Assembly (NCBI GenBank): GCA_036873135.1
Contig: JAPTYO010000058.1
Span: 1-64,000 of the forward strand
DNA from: Clarkia xantiana subsp. parviflora
Taxonomy: Eukaryota > Streptophyta > Magnoliopsida > Myrtales > Onagraceae
Reading direction: 5' to 3'
DNA length: 64,000 nt
In this document: positions 27,701 to 40,200 of the stretch, piece after piece
Layout: each line of letters starts with the position of its first letter
Numbering within the stretch: the first letter of the stretch is position 1
Notes under the pieces: model-generated
The model's input: only the letters and a program-made list of their open reading frames with translations
What the model was told of the DNA's origin: nothing
Databases searched by the model: none
Made by a program: the position numbers and the translations under genes

Positions 27701-28157
27701 CTGACATGGGTTGGAGTTTGATTTACAGATGTTGGATGGTTCACAGACACTACTGCCTTCTGATGATCTTAAGAAAAGATTCGAACAAGAAGGTAAAGTT
27801 GGATTTTGTAGATGGTGGGGGAGATATTGATATTTTTAGGCTAATATAAGTTATTGCATGTAACATCAAAATCTTATGCAGGGCTGTCTTTAGACAAGCC
27901 AGTAGTAGCTTCATGTGGAACTGGGGTTACAGCCTGCATTCTAGCACTGGTATGTTTAATGAATGAATCTGAAAAGTGCTTCTAAGTTTGACGATGATAA
28001 TAATAATTCATTCACATAATATGGTGGTCTGGTCACTCAGGGCTTGCATCGTCTGGGGAAGAAGGATGTTGCTGTGTATGATGGATCATGGACCGAATGG
28101 GGAGCAAGTCCAGACACACCTATAGACACTACTACTGTTGCTACTTCTAGTAACTGA
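24773..28157 (+). CDS. STR1: Thiosulfate/3-mercaptopyruvate sulfurtransferase (two-domain rhodanese)
   Basis: Transfers sulfur from 3-mercaptopyruvate or thiosulfate to acceptors such as cyanide or thioredoxin; plant STR1 acts in mitochondria. Twelve exons: 24773-24865, 25313-25501, 25827-25886, 25976-26038, 26525-26649, 26746-26908, 27058-27117, 27323-27381, 27521-27602, 27729-27792, 27882-27949 and 28041-28157. All junctions keep phase and give 380 aa, matching plant STR1/MST1 (~379). The N-terminus (MASTLFSRTTSRFLQ) is Ser/Arg-rich without acidic residues, like a mitochondrial presequence. Domain 1 (about residues 79-215) has YDGKGIFSAARVWW, with Asp where an active rhodanese has Cys, so it is the usual non-catalytic half. 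Domain 2 carries the active-site loop CGTGVTA with Cys331. The (+) strand start is ATG 24773, divergent from CARB. STR2 is a close paralogue alternative, but the presequence favours STR1. Confidence 0.95.
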
Positions 28158-29400
28158 TGAATGGACGGATCATCATGCTTGGTAGATGATTATGTGTCTG
28201 TCTTGCCGCTGCCTGCTTGGACAGACAGAAAATAACCTCAACTACATCCATAAAATTTGAAAGTGTTATTGTTCCGGTAGTTGTTGTTGTTGTTGGAAAT
28301 GTTACAACTGTTTCAAAATCAATCGGTATGGAGAAGTTACTTTGAATGAAATAAATAAAGTGGTGTAGCTTTGTTTCTTGGAGGTAGCAAAACTATAGGG
28401 TGTGTTTTCCTTTAACTTTCTCTCTCAAGTGTCAACTAACATCAATTTTCCCATGAAGAAGGTAATATGGTTAGTCGTATTGGATGCTTCTCCTCTAGGG
28501 AGAAGCTCGCTATGATATTATTGGACTTTGTATTGACTAGGGTGCATTCGACACAGCTAAAATTATAACGATTAATTTATTTTAACACAATTGTATGTCT
28601 GTGTGGCTTTCTGAAGAATTTGAATGTACTACATACACTTGTAACAACAATTTTCTATATTATCCGGACATAAACTCAATTAAGTTGAGTTACATCGTTG
28701 AACTCTCTCGCATGTGAAAGTATATTCATACCAGTTCATCAAGAACTTATAAAATCTCATTAATAGTGCATAATGACCTTGAACTAATTCACAAATAGAA
28801 AGGTTTATGAAGAACTTGTAAAATCTCCTTAATAATGCAGAATGACCTTGAACTCTAATTTACAAATAGAAAATTGATTTTTTTTTTAATGAGCCTTGAT
28901 ATACGTTCCGACTATCGGAATGTCGGATCCCCATTACCTCACTGTGGCTACAGTGTAATTAACTACAACTTTAGTGGCAATTTTACCTTAACAGTCAGTT
29001 GGAACTTCTCGGACTGTATATATCGGACCGTCTATCTTTTTCCTTTTTTTAATCATTATATGAGTATGGAAAATACATTTGGAGCACCAGATTTTGGACA
29101 CAACTTTGTTACATGCAATTGTCTCTTCCATCAAGTTATACTTCATATGCAGACCTGAAAATGATATTTGTCAACTTAGTTACCAATGGTACACGAATTC
29201 TAGTGAGAAACCAAAATAAGCAATATGTTTTTTCCTACGCACAAGACAATGTATGTTGGTAGGTTGACGACCACCATTCGTAGGCTAGCATCTGTTTTCG
29301 AATTCCATCACGCTGATATGGATGTCTTTATATATTTAGGGATGCACCATAGTCAACTGAAGACACCTCGTTCCTAGAACCTTCGGGAATCGGCTCATAA

Positions 29401-29530
29401 ATTGAATTCTTACTTTACTGAGATGAATGCGTGAATGCAGGAGATGCATGCATGTGTACATATGAATCTGTTCCTCGTGAATTGAATTCTTACCTTAGCG
29501 AGATGAATGCATGAATGCAGGAGATGCATG
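29401..29530. repeat. 80-bp-period direct duplication
   Basis: Two ~50-bp copies start at 29401 and 29481. Both contain ATTGAATTCTTAC, then GAGATGAATGC, then GAATGCAGGAGATGCATG, with four or five mismatches. This is a simple local duplication with no coding content. Confidence 0.85.
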
Positions 29531-30704
29531 CTCGTTAATCATCCGATACAAATGGGTGATAAGACTGATATTTGAAATTTGTAAGTTGTAGTAGCTGATA
29601 TTGTGGAATAATAAATGAGCAATTCTGCCTATTCAAAAAATATTGTAAAAAATTAAAGGAGAAACTAGTATAAAAAATATATAACATATCAGGTCTCATC
29701 ATGAATGAGCTAAACATTGTTTAATTCAAGGGATAGTCAAAAGTTAGTTTAAATGAATGAATTAATGGATCTTAGTCTTACGGATCTCGAGTCAAGATGT
29801 CTTTCACCGCCCTCCGACTTGCACGAAAGGGGTTGACCGGGTTTTATCCCAGTGAATTCTCATTGATGTTTAAGTTAGTTATTATATAGATATTAACGAA
29901 GAGCCCTTAAGTTGAAGAGAGTGATAAAAAGAGAAATGTGGTGTTTATAGAGGCCTTAATCAAATTGGAAAACACAATCAAATATGTGCAAATAACAATT
30001 TTAATTATATTCATTTTGGGCACAACGAACATTACACTTAACATAATTATTCCCAAAGTTTGTCTATATGCCCACCTACATCTTGTTCTAAGTCTGTACA
30101 AACTTTTTTTGACTTGAATACAAGGCAAAAATATCTCCCTAAAATAATACATTGTTTATTTATAATTCTAAAAACATATCATTTGCAGTTGTCGTATTTT
30201 AGTATAAACATACATTTTTTTATATATATATTTTTAATATTTCTACAAAGGAAGTTCAAAGTGTCGTCCAATGAGTCCATCGTCAGGGACGTTTCTAAGT
30301 TCAAAGTTGTAAAAAAAAAAATACATCTTCTGACTCAAACTTCTGAAGTTAATGCTGTCGAATTTTCTCGACATCATATACAGTAACTTGTACGAGTGTT
30401 CAACTGCAATAATAGATGCTCTAGCATCTACAATAACACCACCTGCGAGAACAATAACACGTACACAGTCAAATTAGTAACCAAAGTTGCATCACTGTGA
30501 CATGAACAACGTTGTTGGAGGCAATGCTCGCATTTTGTAAATGTGATGAACATTCTGATGCATGTTAGATTCTCCTATATCGACCAACCAATGAATAAGG
30601 TTAGAGTCAACAATGTTCTCCTTATAGTATGACACTCTTATCCTCCACATCGTAGAAGTTATCTGCCACCCTGTCAAAATTCAAACCATTGAATTATCTG
30701 CATA

Positions 30705-30970
30705 CATGCAGTCCAAGTCGATTAAATGCTGGTTGTACAACACTAGTGACCCGATGACTTTAAAAAAATCCTCAACCCAATAATCGTTTTTAGCTCTAGT
30801 ATGTATCCTCGATCGTTTTAAACCCTTAATGGCCTCAGGGGCATGCAGTCTAAGTCGATTAAATACTGGTAGTAGTGGCCCGATAACCTTCAAAGGTCCC
30901 AAAGACCTCAAACCATTAGCGTTTTTAGTCTTAGTATCCGCAATCGCTTTAAAACCGTAACGACTTCAAT
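30705..30970. repeat. Tandem duplication, ~137-bp unit, two copies
   Basis: CATGCAGTCCAAGTCGATTA at 30705 recurs as CATGCAGTCTAAGTCGATTA at 30842. The following sequence (CCCGATGACTTTAA versus CCCGATAACCTTCAA, then a shared CGTTTTTAG segment) stays alignable for the whole unit, with about 20% divergence. It is an old two-copy tandem duplication, possibly part of a decayed transposon. Confidence 0.75.
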
Positions 30971-31079
30971 TGTGTTGCCAAAATCAACCACAAACGCGTT
31001 AGTGAAACTTCCCAACCGAACACCACCTGCACCGGTACTAACAAGTGCATCAACAACTTCGACTAGTCCAATACCTCAG

Positions 31080-31745
31080 AATAAGGCTGAGCTCGGGACG
31101 GGACGAGCGAGCTTTTTCATGAGCCCGAAATTTCAGGACAACAATATCTTAGCCCGAGTCTGAACACAAGGAAAAGTCCCGCCCGAGTTGGGACTTTGGG
31201 TTTTCGGGACGGGATCGGGCTAGCCCGAATTTAATAAAAAAATAAATAATCAAACATGGATTCATCTAGTTAAAATCGATACAAGTTAATTGTTCAAACT
31301 TCAAACACCCTCGTCACGCCCACTTAGACTAGTTACCCATCGTAAGAAGTAAGAACAAGCTTGAGAAGTGAATAAGATGCGATAGAGCTGGAGATTTTGT
31401 AGTAGGAGAGTAAGAGATCGAGACGAGAGAGAACTGGAGAGGCCGAGAGTCTTGTTTGTTATCTAGACTAGATATATGAGTTAGGGATTATGTTACGATA
31501 ACATAGCTAAATGCCAAGCAGATGGGTTTTAGGGCCTAGCAGATGAGGCTTTAAAAGGCCAAGCGGATGAGCTTAAAGGTCGATAAAATGGAAATGGGCT
31601 GTAAAGGGAGTAAGGTTTAGATTATGATGAATAATAATTTCAGACGAACTCGGGATTCTCGGGCTTTAGGCTAAAAGGTCCGAGCCCGAGTTTAGAAGGA
31701 GGGTCACGCCCGTTTGGGCTTGGACTTAATTTCGGGACGGATTTG
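31080..31745. mobile_element. Probable non-autonomous hAT-like remnant
   Basis: Both ends are rich in short motifs of the type CCCGAG, GCCCGA, CGGGAC and GGGCTAGCCCG, which stand out from the AT-rich surroundings. The left end (31085-31225) and the right end (31640-31740) carry these motifs in opposite senses around a plainer middle. This pattern of repeated GC-rich subterminal motifs is typical of Ac/Ds-type hAT elements in plants. I could not define clean terminal inverted repeats or an 8-bp target duplication, and there is no transposase frame. Confidence 0.4.
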
Positions 31746-32545
31746 TTGAGATTTTTGCTCAGAAGATTCAGTAACCACAATTAACTTAGCAGCCAAATCG
31801 ACATAAGTGGTTTTAAGAGGTTCATCAACCTTTGACAAAATCAGCGGTGGATGCCGAGGATTTAACGACAATAATTGTCTAAGCGATATATTAAAGTGTT
31901 GATCATGAATATATTTTCATTCTAACGAAATAATGGAGTTTCAACATTTAACATATATCTAATTGATGAAGCTTTGAAGTTTAATTGCTACACCATATTA
32001 TATTGTTTGACCCAAACTATAATTAAATTTATATGGTGATACAAACTGTGAAATATGGTGTGAAATTTCTATAGAAAGTGGTTTAGGGTCCCACCAATGA
32101 CCAATACATTTGTTCCATTACATTCTCTTTCTTATTTTCTTTTGAAATTTCACTGGAAATTTCAGAGGAAGAAAATTTACTCATATAATAATAATACTAT
32201 TTTTAGAAGGCGTAGTAGTAGTACTAGAATACAACCAAGTCCGTCCGTCGGCTACTCTTGTTTGACAATTCAATTTCTTTCTAGAGAGGATGAAAACGCG
32301 GCCGTCGTCCATCATCACATACAAGACGAGCAACGCAGAAATAGAGAGAAAGTAAAGTCAAAACTACCCAGTCCATGCCCATCATCCTCCTCTTTGAACA
32401 TCGTCTCTTCAATTCAACAGATCATTCATCCTCCTCTGCCCTCTCCTTACCTGCTTTCCCGTCTCCGTATCTGATCTTCCCTCCAACTTTGCTGCTGCTG
32501 CTAGTGCTAGCCCTTCCTGCTTTCTCTTTCTAAATATATCCTCCG

Positions 32546-35500
32546 ATGAGTTCTGCTGCGCCTTCCAGCTCGTCCGTAGCCGCCGGATCTGCCGATCCCA
32601 GCGCCGCCAGGAGGATATCTAAGAGACCCAAGTGTAATTACATCTCATCTCTCTTTTACCAGCAACTGCTTTTTAATTCGGTTACTGTTAGATCCTCTAG
32701 TTCCTTTTCATCTTCTGTGATCTCATCCATCGCAATTCCTGCTGCTAGTTTCTCTTTGCTTGGTAGCTCTCAGCTTCTTACTTCCCTTACTTATTACCCT
32801 CCTGAAACCTGAACTGATTCTAGCTGCTTAATTAATACCTTATTCTGGCGTTGATCTCCAATTATTTGCATTCGGAAGGTTCGAGTTGGGCAGTCTAGGA
32901 TAGGATCCGATCGGAAATAAAACCCTATCCCCAAATAATTAGTCATTATGATAGCCTCGCCTCGCTACATGTCAATGCTGGAACGAGATAATTAATTGGT
33001 GCCAAATCCTGATTTAGTTCTGAATTCTGATTATTGTTTCTTCAACTTTGTCTACCAAGCGACCGTGTGGTTTGACTCCACTGATGAATTCCTTTTACCA
33101 AAATATACATAATATCACACTTCATACAATTCCTCTTCTATTGTGGCTATTCCCGTTCCAAGCAAGTTTGCCAAACTTCTGATTTTAGTATTGTCCATTG
33201 TGACCATAGATACTAGGAAATATATCCCCATATCCCTATAGTTAGTGAACACTAGATGCCACATACTTTCAAGTATGAACTAATATTAAATGTCAGTGTT
33301 TCAATCAAATTATTGTTAGCTTGTTTTCCTACATCTTCTGAACTCAAGAACATGGATTCAACAATGGTCAAAGTGCATTCAAGATATGGAATATAAATAT
33401 ACCATCACTGAAACTCAAAAACTCTTCCCTGATAGTGATATGCTTTCCATATTGTCCCAAATGGACAACTGTAGCATCACTTGTGCCTTTTTATATCATA
33501 TTTCTTTTCTTTGCTGAAAACTCTGTTATTTTTTTTCAGATTCAAAGTTTACTCAACAGGAACTTCCTGCTTGCAAACCAATCCTTACACCTCGATGGGT
33601 GCGAATTTTTTGTCCCTAATCCTATACATGTAGCATTTTCCAAATGTGTTTGGTATTAATTGATGTAGCACTAAGTCATGCTCTTTCAATAGGTAATTTC
33701 AGCATTCATGCTTGTGAGCGTTGTCTTTATTCCCATTGGTGTGGCTTCCTTGTTTGCTTCACGCGATGTAAGCAGAAGTTTAAACTCTGTGACGTTCCTC
33801 TTGCTTTTCCCCCCCTTTGGAAATGAAAGAATTAATTCATGTTCACTAGGTGGTTGAGATTGTTGATCGCTACGATAGTGGTTGTGTTCCATCAACATTT
33901 AAGAATGATAAGGTTGCATATATACAGTCATCTGGAAACAAAACTTGCCATCGGAATATAACGGTAAGGTTTCTTTTGCCTGAAGTACTGTGGAATTGTC
34001 AAGTAGAGACAGAGTCAGCAGTCTAACGATGACCTCTTCCCACTCCCCTTATCTTTATGATCAGGTCAAAAAGGATATGACGAGGCCAATCTATGTATAC
34101 TATCAGCTCGACAACTTCTATCAAAATCATCGAAGGTTTGTATAAACTTCATTCAAACTGAAACTAGTATGTTGAATTATGCACGCAGAACAGGTGTAAC
34201 GTTTGTACTGCTCCTAACTTTTCCCATAATGAAAAGATAGGATGGAGTTATATTTTAGCTTAATGGTGATCTGGTCCTGGGTTCTCAAATATAGCATTTC
34301 TCATTAACAGAATGCATTCAAGAATATGTATCTTTTATGTTGGAGACGTTATCTGTATTTATTATTTACGTCTGACATTTTCCTGATCAGGTGAATAAAA
34401 TCTTATTGTACTAAATGGGAATGCTCAACGCAGTATCGTTAATTATGCACCCTTACAGTGCAAACCATATTCAAAATTAGGAGGGAAGAAACTAATACAC
34501 ATATGTACTAAAAGTCTTTAAGTCTAACCTACTATCAACATGTAGTTATCAAGAATCTGTGCTTATAATGTTTGGATGTCCTCTTGAGAAAGTGCCAGTG
34601 TAGCACTTGAGGGGCCATCTCGAATGCCAGATTTAACTATCAATAACCTGTCTATTATGAATTTCTACTTCCCACCCTGAATTACCCACTAACCAGTTTA
34701 TCAATAAAAATGTGCTCTCGGTTTTGCTGAGACAGGTATGTTAAAAGTCGTAGTGATGCACAGTTGAAGAGTAACAAAAGCTATGCTTCAGTTAGTGATT
34801 GTAAACCAGAAGATACTGCTAACGGACTCCCGATTGTGCCATGTGGTCTCATAGCGTGGAGCTTGTTCAATGATACTTACAGTTTCTCAGTTAACAGCGA
34901 GCAGCTAGCTGTAAATAAGAGGGGCATATCTTGGAAGAGTGACAGGGATCACAAGTTTGGCAAAGACGTCTTTCCACGGAACTTCCAAAATGGGTCTTTA
35001 ATAGGTGGTGCCAAGCTGAATGAAGACATTCCAGTAAGTTCATTTCTTTCAGGCCTATGGACATGTTTGCAATTTTTGCTTAGTTCGTGAATGGTTCTTC
35101 ATTTATAACTCATGATCTGTTCCAATTCCAATAGCAGGCTGGAGCTTTTATCTCAAAGTAATAGCCAAGTAACACCGTAATCTTAAAGTTGATTCCAAGC
35201 TTGTTTTAAAATTAAGCAAGTTATGGCAGTAATACTCTTACAGCTTTTAGGAGATGAAGTATTTATGGTTATTTGGGTCCACTATGGTGTAAAATGATTA
35301 TAGGTGACGTCGGCAAGTTGAATTGATTGTTTTTTGTTTGAATTACCAGTTGAGTGAGCAAGAAGACCTAATTGTATGGATGAGAACGGCAGCTCTTCCA
35401 ACTTTCAGAAAATTGTATGGGAAGATTGAGGTTGACCTTAAGGCGGGGGATGTGGTAGAGGTGGTATTGAATAACAATTACAACACCTACAGTTTCAATG

Positions 35501-36018
35501 GCAAAAAGAAGCTTGTGCTCTCCACCACAAGCTGGCTCGGAGGAAAGAATGACTTCCTGGGCATAGCTTACCTCACTGTGGGAGGATTGTGCTTCTTCTT
35601 GGCAATGTCTTTCACTGTGATATATCTTGTCAAGCCAAGGTATGTGCCTCTCCTTCGTGTTCTATTTGATTCTGTGTGGTTTTTAAATCCAAAAAAAAAA
35701 GAAGTTAGGTTAGGTTAGGTTGGGTTAGGATCATACCCAAAGCCTGCCGGGACTTACTGGCACGTTCCAGATGTATCTATCTAGATTGATCAGGCTGTTT
35801 TAAGGGGATGATGACATGAAATCATACGTCTATATATATAAATATTAGTACATAATAATGAAGAGAATCAATCACCGCCAAAATGGCTAAAATAGAGATG
35901 AGATGATACCATTTGCAGTATAGAAGCTGATATTATTCATTCATTCACTCTGATTTGAACCAGGCAACTCGGAGATCCTTCTTATCTGTCATGGAACAGA
36001 AACCCGGGTTGGCACTAG
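32546..36018 (+). CDS. ALIS1: ALA-interacting subunit (CDC50/LEM3 family) of a P4-ATPase flippase
   Basis: Beta subunit of P4-type ATPases (ALA proteins). It is needed for ER exit and phospholipid flipping of the partner pump in Golgi/secretory membranes. Eight exons: 32546-32633, 33540-33598, 33693-33767, 33850-33963, 34065-34135, 34736-35033, 35350-35639 and 35964-36018. Phases all match and give 349 aa, the usual length. A Ser/Ala-rich N-tail precedes SKRPKYSKFTQQELPACKP, followed by TM1 (about residues 49-71) and a large lumenal loop. The loop has paired cysteines (SGCVPS, NKTCHRN, DCKPED, VPCGLIAWSLFND) and N-glycosylation-type Asn sites. TM2 lies near residues 303-328, followed by the short tail YLSWNRNPGW. 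NNYNTYSFNGKKKLVLSTTS is a family hallmark. The assignment to ALIS1 rather than ALIS3 or ALIS5 rests on the N-terminus and is less certain than the family. Confidence 0.93.
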
Positions 36019-37298
36019 CCAATACTGTCCCTGCAGTGGAGGAGTGGTTGGTGGTCACACTTGTTGTATTATTATTATTATTATCAATTAATTCAAGCTA
36101 AAAGAACCCTTATGAAATGTTTAGGTCTTTATTATTTTTTAGTATATGAGGTTGATTATATGCTGTTAACTTGTTATCGTGTCACTGGCACTGGCAGCAA
36201 GGACAAGAAGCGGTCTTGAAAACAAAAACAAGTATGCCCTAACTAAGCTATTACCATTGTTGCCCCCCTTTTTTGTGTGTGGATATTACAGTATCTTTGT
36301 AATTGTATTGACTCCACTTTCTGAAATTTCTCAACGCGAGCTTCATTTCCCCATTATCAAGGTTGAGTTGTTTAACGATGTTAGAAGTTAGAACCAATAT
36401 GCCTAAAATAAATGCTCATATTTTAAGTAAATGATTTATTTGTCATACTTTTTTTTCACGGTGAAACTCCTTCACTGGATAAGCGCGTAATAGAGAGAGA
36501 CCGCCAACTGTGCTGCACCTCCAAAGTTTATTCTTTCTTCTCCTTATGATGAACCTATTATATATCAGAAGAATATCCATCACCTTCATCCTCTCTCTCT
36601 CTCTCGTGCGTTTCTGGTAGATTATTTTAGACAGTGGTCACCATCCGTAATTGGGTCTCTCGAAAAGCAAAAGGTTGTCGTTTCATCCTTAATTAGCCGT
36701 TATTCATTGGGTAGGTAAATTCACTCTCAATTAATCTAGACTTCTTCCTACCTTGTGATGATTCTGCATGTTCTTGTTCGACATTGTTATACACATTTAC
36801 TCAGGAATTGAAATTCAGCTCTCGCATTTCTAGAAATCAGTAGGATGTTCTTTTCTTTTTACCAGAAAAACTTTGATTCTGTTGTGTTGGGTATGTTTAA
36901 CATTGGAATTTGTTGTATTTCAATCGACAGATTTTATATTGATTTCGTCATTTTCATTTTAATCCTGTTCGCTAATATATATATAGCGCTATGAAACTTA
37001 AAATTATAAAACAAGAAATGCAAGTAAAGAGCTTCTCTTAAATTTTGCAAAGTGCATAGAGTCATATGAACAGGATGTATTGCACTCACAATTCATTAGA
37101 TCTTTTTTATGAATGTCAACTAAGTGTTGTAAGTAAATTTCTCCATATTCTACAGTTACTTCTCCAGTTTCAAAGGAGGAGGTCCTAGCTAGCTATATAT
37201 GTAAGTTGTCACGTATACACACGAATTAGTTTGTTTTACTACTGATAAATGTACGATTGTTTTTAGATGCCTTGATCGACAGAAAGGATATTGCGAAA
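36019..37298. other. ALIS1 3' flank and 5' leader of the transglycosylase-like gene
   Basis: No protein gene is seen. The first ~350 bp are probably the ALIS1 3' UTR. A CT-repeat leader near 36588-36605 and a possible 5'-UTR exon ending at a GTAAAT donor around 36714 suggest a leader intron of about 550 bp, which would close at the TTTTTAG acceptor ending at 37266. The leader structure is inferred, not proven. Confidence 0.45.
37267..37275 (+). promoter_or_regulatory. Minimal upstream ORF (Met-Pro-stop)
   Basis: Directly after a TTTTTAG splice acceptor there is ATG CCT TGA, 24 nt before the main ATG (37299) of the transglycosylase-like gene and in a different frame. If the leader is spliced as inferred, ribosomes would meet this two-codon ORF first. 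An effect on translation is inference. Confidence 0.4.
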
Positions 37299-40200
37299 AT
37301 GTCTGTAAGCTTCAAATACTGGAATGACTGTGTTGAAGAATTAGACATGGAAGACATGTGGTTGGTTCCAGAAGTGTGCTCCGAGTGGTTAGATGCTGGA
37401 GAGACTAAAGGAGATAAGATCCATCTATCTCGTGATCCCGATGGACAAGTATACTTGACACAGATTGAGATGAGGGTAAAAAGCAACTTACACAAATCCA
37501 TATTGTAGCCTATATTATCTAGTACCAAACTACTTGTTACTTAAATTTCTTTAAACTCAATCCCCACAAAAATATATGCTTGTGCCTGTGACTAATCAAC
37601 ATATTAGAATGCATGATAGTCCACAACAAATTGTCGATTCTATGTGTGATGCCTTGGTAATGGTTCACTTTAAAGTTTTATATTTTGAAAGGTTAATTAT
37701 TAAAATTATTTTCATTTCTTACAGTTTTACACTGTTTTTGCAGTAGGAAGTAATAAGTAAAATCTTTTGCGGATGAGTCCTTGATGATGTTCATATCTCA
37801 TGGACTGTTTGTGCTCTTTCAGGCTGTTGCCGAAATAATTGTTCGGAGACATTTTCCTTCTTCAATTGATCCGGTATGTTCTTTTTATTTTTGGAAACCA
37901 TTTTTTTAGTAATAAACCTCATATATTGTGATTATATTGAGTAAGCAGATTGCCCGACCCATTAAATTAAGCCTTTTGCCCGTGTTGCATTACCTTACTG
38001 TGTCATGGATTTTTGCAGCCTTATAAACTAACTGACTCTTACAATTAATTAGACACTGATAAATGTAATCATAATCATCAATTTAACGAGTCTAGTCTAA
38101 TCACTAGGCTTCTTCAGCACCAGAAGCTGTTAGTGAACGGCGGATGCTAACTTTTATAGCAATATAAATAGCAATATTATATTACCTCTAATTCCTTTGT
38201 TAAAATCATGTTACATATGAAGTGAACTTTTTTCCAATACACTTACTTAGAGAAAGTTGAGGTACTACTTCCTTATTTTGTTAATATTTTTGAAAGCTAT
38301 TTTGGAATCTTGAGGCAAGCTAGTGACCCCACTAATTTCATTCCCTTAGACATTTCTGAAAGTTAATCTCATATGCATTAAAGAAATTTAACAACATATA
38401 TAGATTTGCTCCATTATTCCATGATTAGTTTCTGGACTTATATAAACCATAAATATATTTATAAATAATTTGGGCTTTGGGAGTCCGTATATATGATTTT
38501 TACTGCTTTCTTTTAACACGGAAATCAACAGTAAATTTGGTAAAGGGGATTTATTTTCTTAGCATAACTTAGCATCACTGTCTTCTTTTCAGAATATGAT
38601 TTGTGCTATTGTAGAACTTGAAAGTGACCGACAACTTTTTGCTTCAAGATATGACAAGAAGACAAAAGAAACTACAATGGGGTTAATGCAGGTTCTGCCT
38701 AAAAGTGCAGAATGGCTTAGCAGGTTAGCACGTTAAGTTCGTTAATACAGGTTAGGTTGGCGTGCAGTGACGTATCCATAATTTTTCAAATGGAGGTTCA
38801 CCTCTTAGAATAATCACAAGTAGAAACTAAAGAAATAAGAATATATATATATATATATTTTAAAAAAAGGTGGTTCAAACTCCATATTTTTTTACCATAT
38901 AATTTATTATATTTTTTTGTAGTATACACACAAATTACATCCAAGTTATGAAAAATGAGGATATTTTGTCCCCGTTATTCTATATGCATCCATCGCTGAG
39001 TACATGCTTTGTTGATTTTAACATTTATCTGTGTTATTCTCAGTAGTAATGTTATGTAACCATGAATTTCATGCAGTGAGCATGGTTTTCATGCTTATGA
39101 AGTGAAAGGGAAGCCAGAAGTTCTATATAGACCTTTTATAAATGTCTATTTTGGTGCCGCCTATCTTAAATGGTTATCACAGTTTGAAGATAAGTAAGAT
39201 TTAATCGTTTTAGATGGGTTCACATTTTCTGATTTAGATGAGTCTTTTCACTTATACAGTAGTTTCTCGCTAGCGTTAACTAATATCTTGGTTTGTCTTT
39301 TTAGAGGAAGAAGTGAAGAGTTCATCGTTCGGGCATATAGAGGTGGTACGAAGAAACCAATGCATAAGTCTACGTTACCATATTGGAAAAGCTTTCTTTC
39401 AGTCAAAGAAAATTTTATATCCGTGTAAGTTCTCCTTTCTTTCATGCTCCGACAGATATTACTTTTTTATCCAAAGATATAGTGCCTTTAATACTCACTC
39501 AAGGACATATCAAGAGCGTACCTGTTAGTGCTTCATATGAAAAGTTGCATGTGTTAGGTAGGTGGCTTCATAGACGGACATTTTCTATCGCTCAAAATTC
39601 TGCATTCTCATTTCACTGGACGGGGTAGGGCTGCAAAGTCAAGTATCTTATCACAACTGCAGCATAACTGAAGTTCTTATTACTTGAACATGACCTATGT
39701 GTTAACTAGGTTTGTCATGCGGTATGCATGAGTAACTCCTCAGGATGCTTTAATTATTTTTTTTATTCTTCTCAACTGAGGTTAGAGAAACGCCCAACTG
39801 AAAGTTTATTTCTTCGTAATATTCAAACGTAAAAAAAATTAAAATAAAAAATGTATGCCTTCTTCAGTTGGTTGTGATTGCTTGTAACTTTTCTTCTGCA
39901 GAAAATCTTTGAATGAGACTCCTTTGGCAATTGAAAACTCTATCCCTGAAGAACCTGCTGTACAAGATACACGTAACAATCTTTCATGATACTGTTGACT
40001 GTTGTAGATATAAATTTTGGACTTATATTTGGTGAACCACTTAGTGCTTGTTTATGAGTAGACATTGGAGATGGCCTAACAGTTCACTTGACTTTTTTTC
40101 TTTTGGGCATCTTAAATTTTTTGAACTGCAATGCAATAGTTGTTGCTGGGTATACATATTGGGACTCCAGAACTTCTGCAGAAGACATGGAAGATATGTG

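Larger units (their letters stand above)
28158..32545. other. Gene-poor spacer between STR1 and ALIS1
   Basis: A 4.4-kb AT-rich stretch holding the STR1 3' UTR at its left end and the ALIS1 5' UTR (roughly 32100-32545, CT-rich) at its right end. Between them I see two short tandem duplications and a GC-rich hAT-like remnant, listed separately. The open frames here (for example around 28874-29158 and 30060-30386) lack recognisable motifs or splice partners, and I do not call them genes. Confidence 0.6.

Noticed and set aside
28874..29158. A 94-codon open frame as a small gene
   Set aside because: No splice partners, no recognisable motif, and it lies in degenerate spacer sequence.
29790..29870. 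A possible tRNA or plastid-derived segment (GC-richer patch with CCGGGTTTTATCCC)
   Set aside because: No cloverleaf with consistent A and B boxes could be drawn, and no plastid gene was recognisable.
32097..32474. A 125-codon open frame upstream of ALIS1
   Set aside because: It is Ser-rich, CT-rich leader-type sequence best explained as the ALIS1 5' UTR and promoter.
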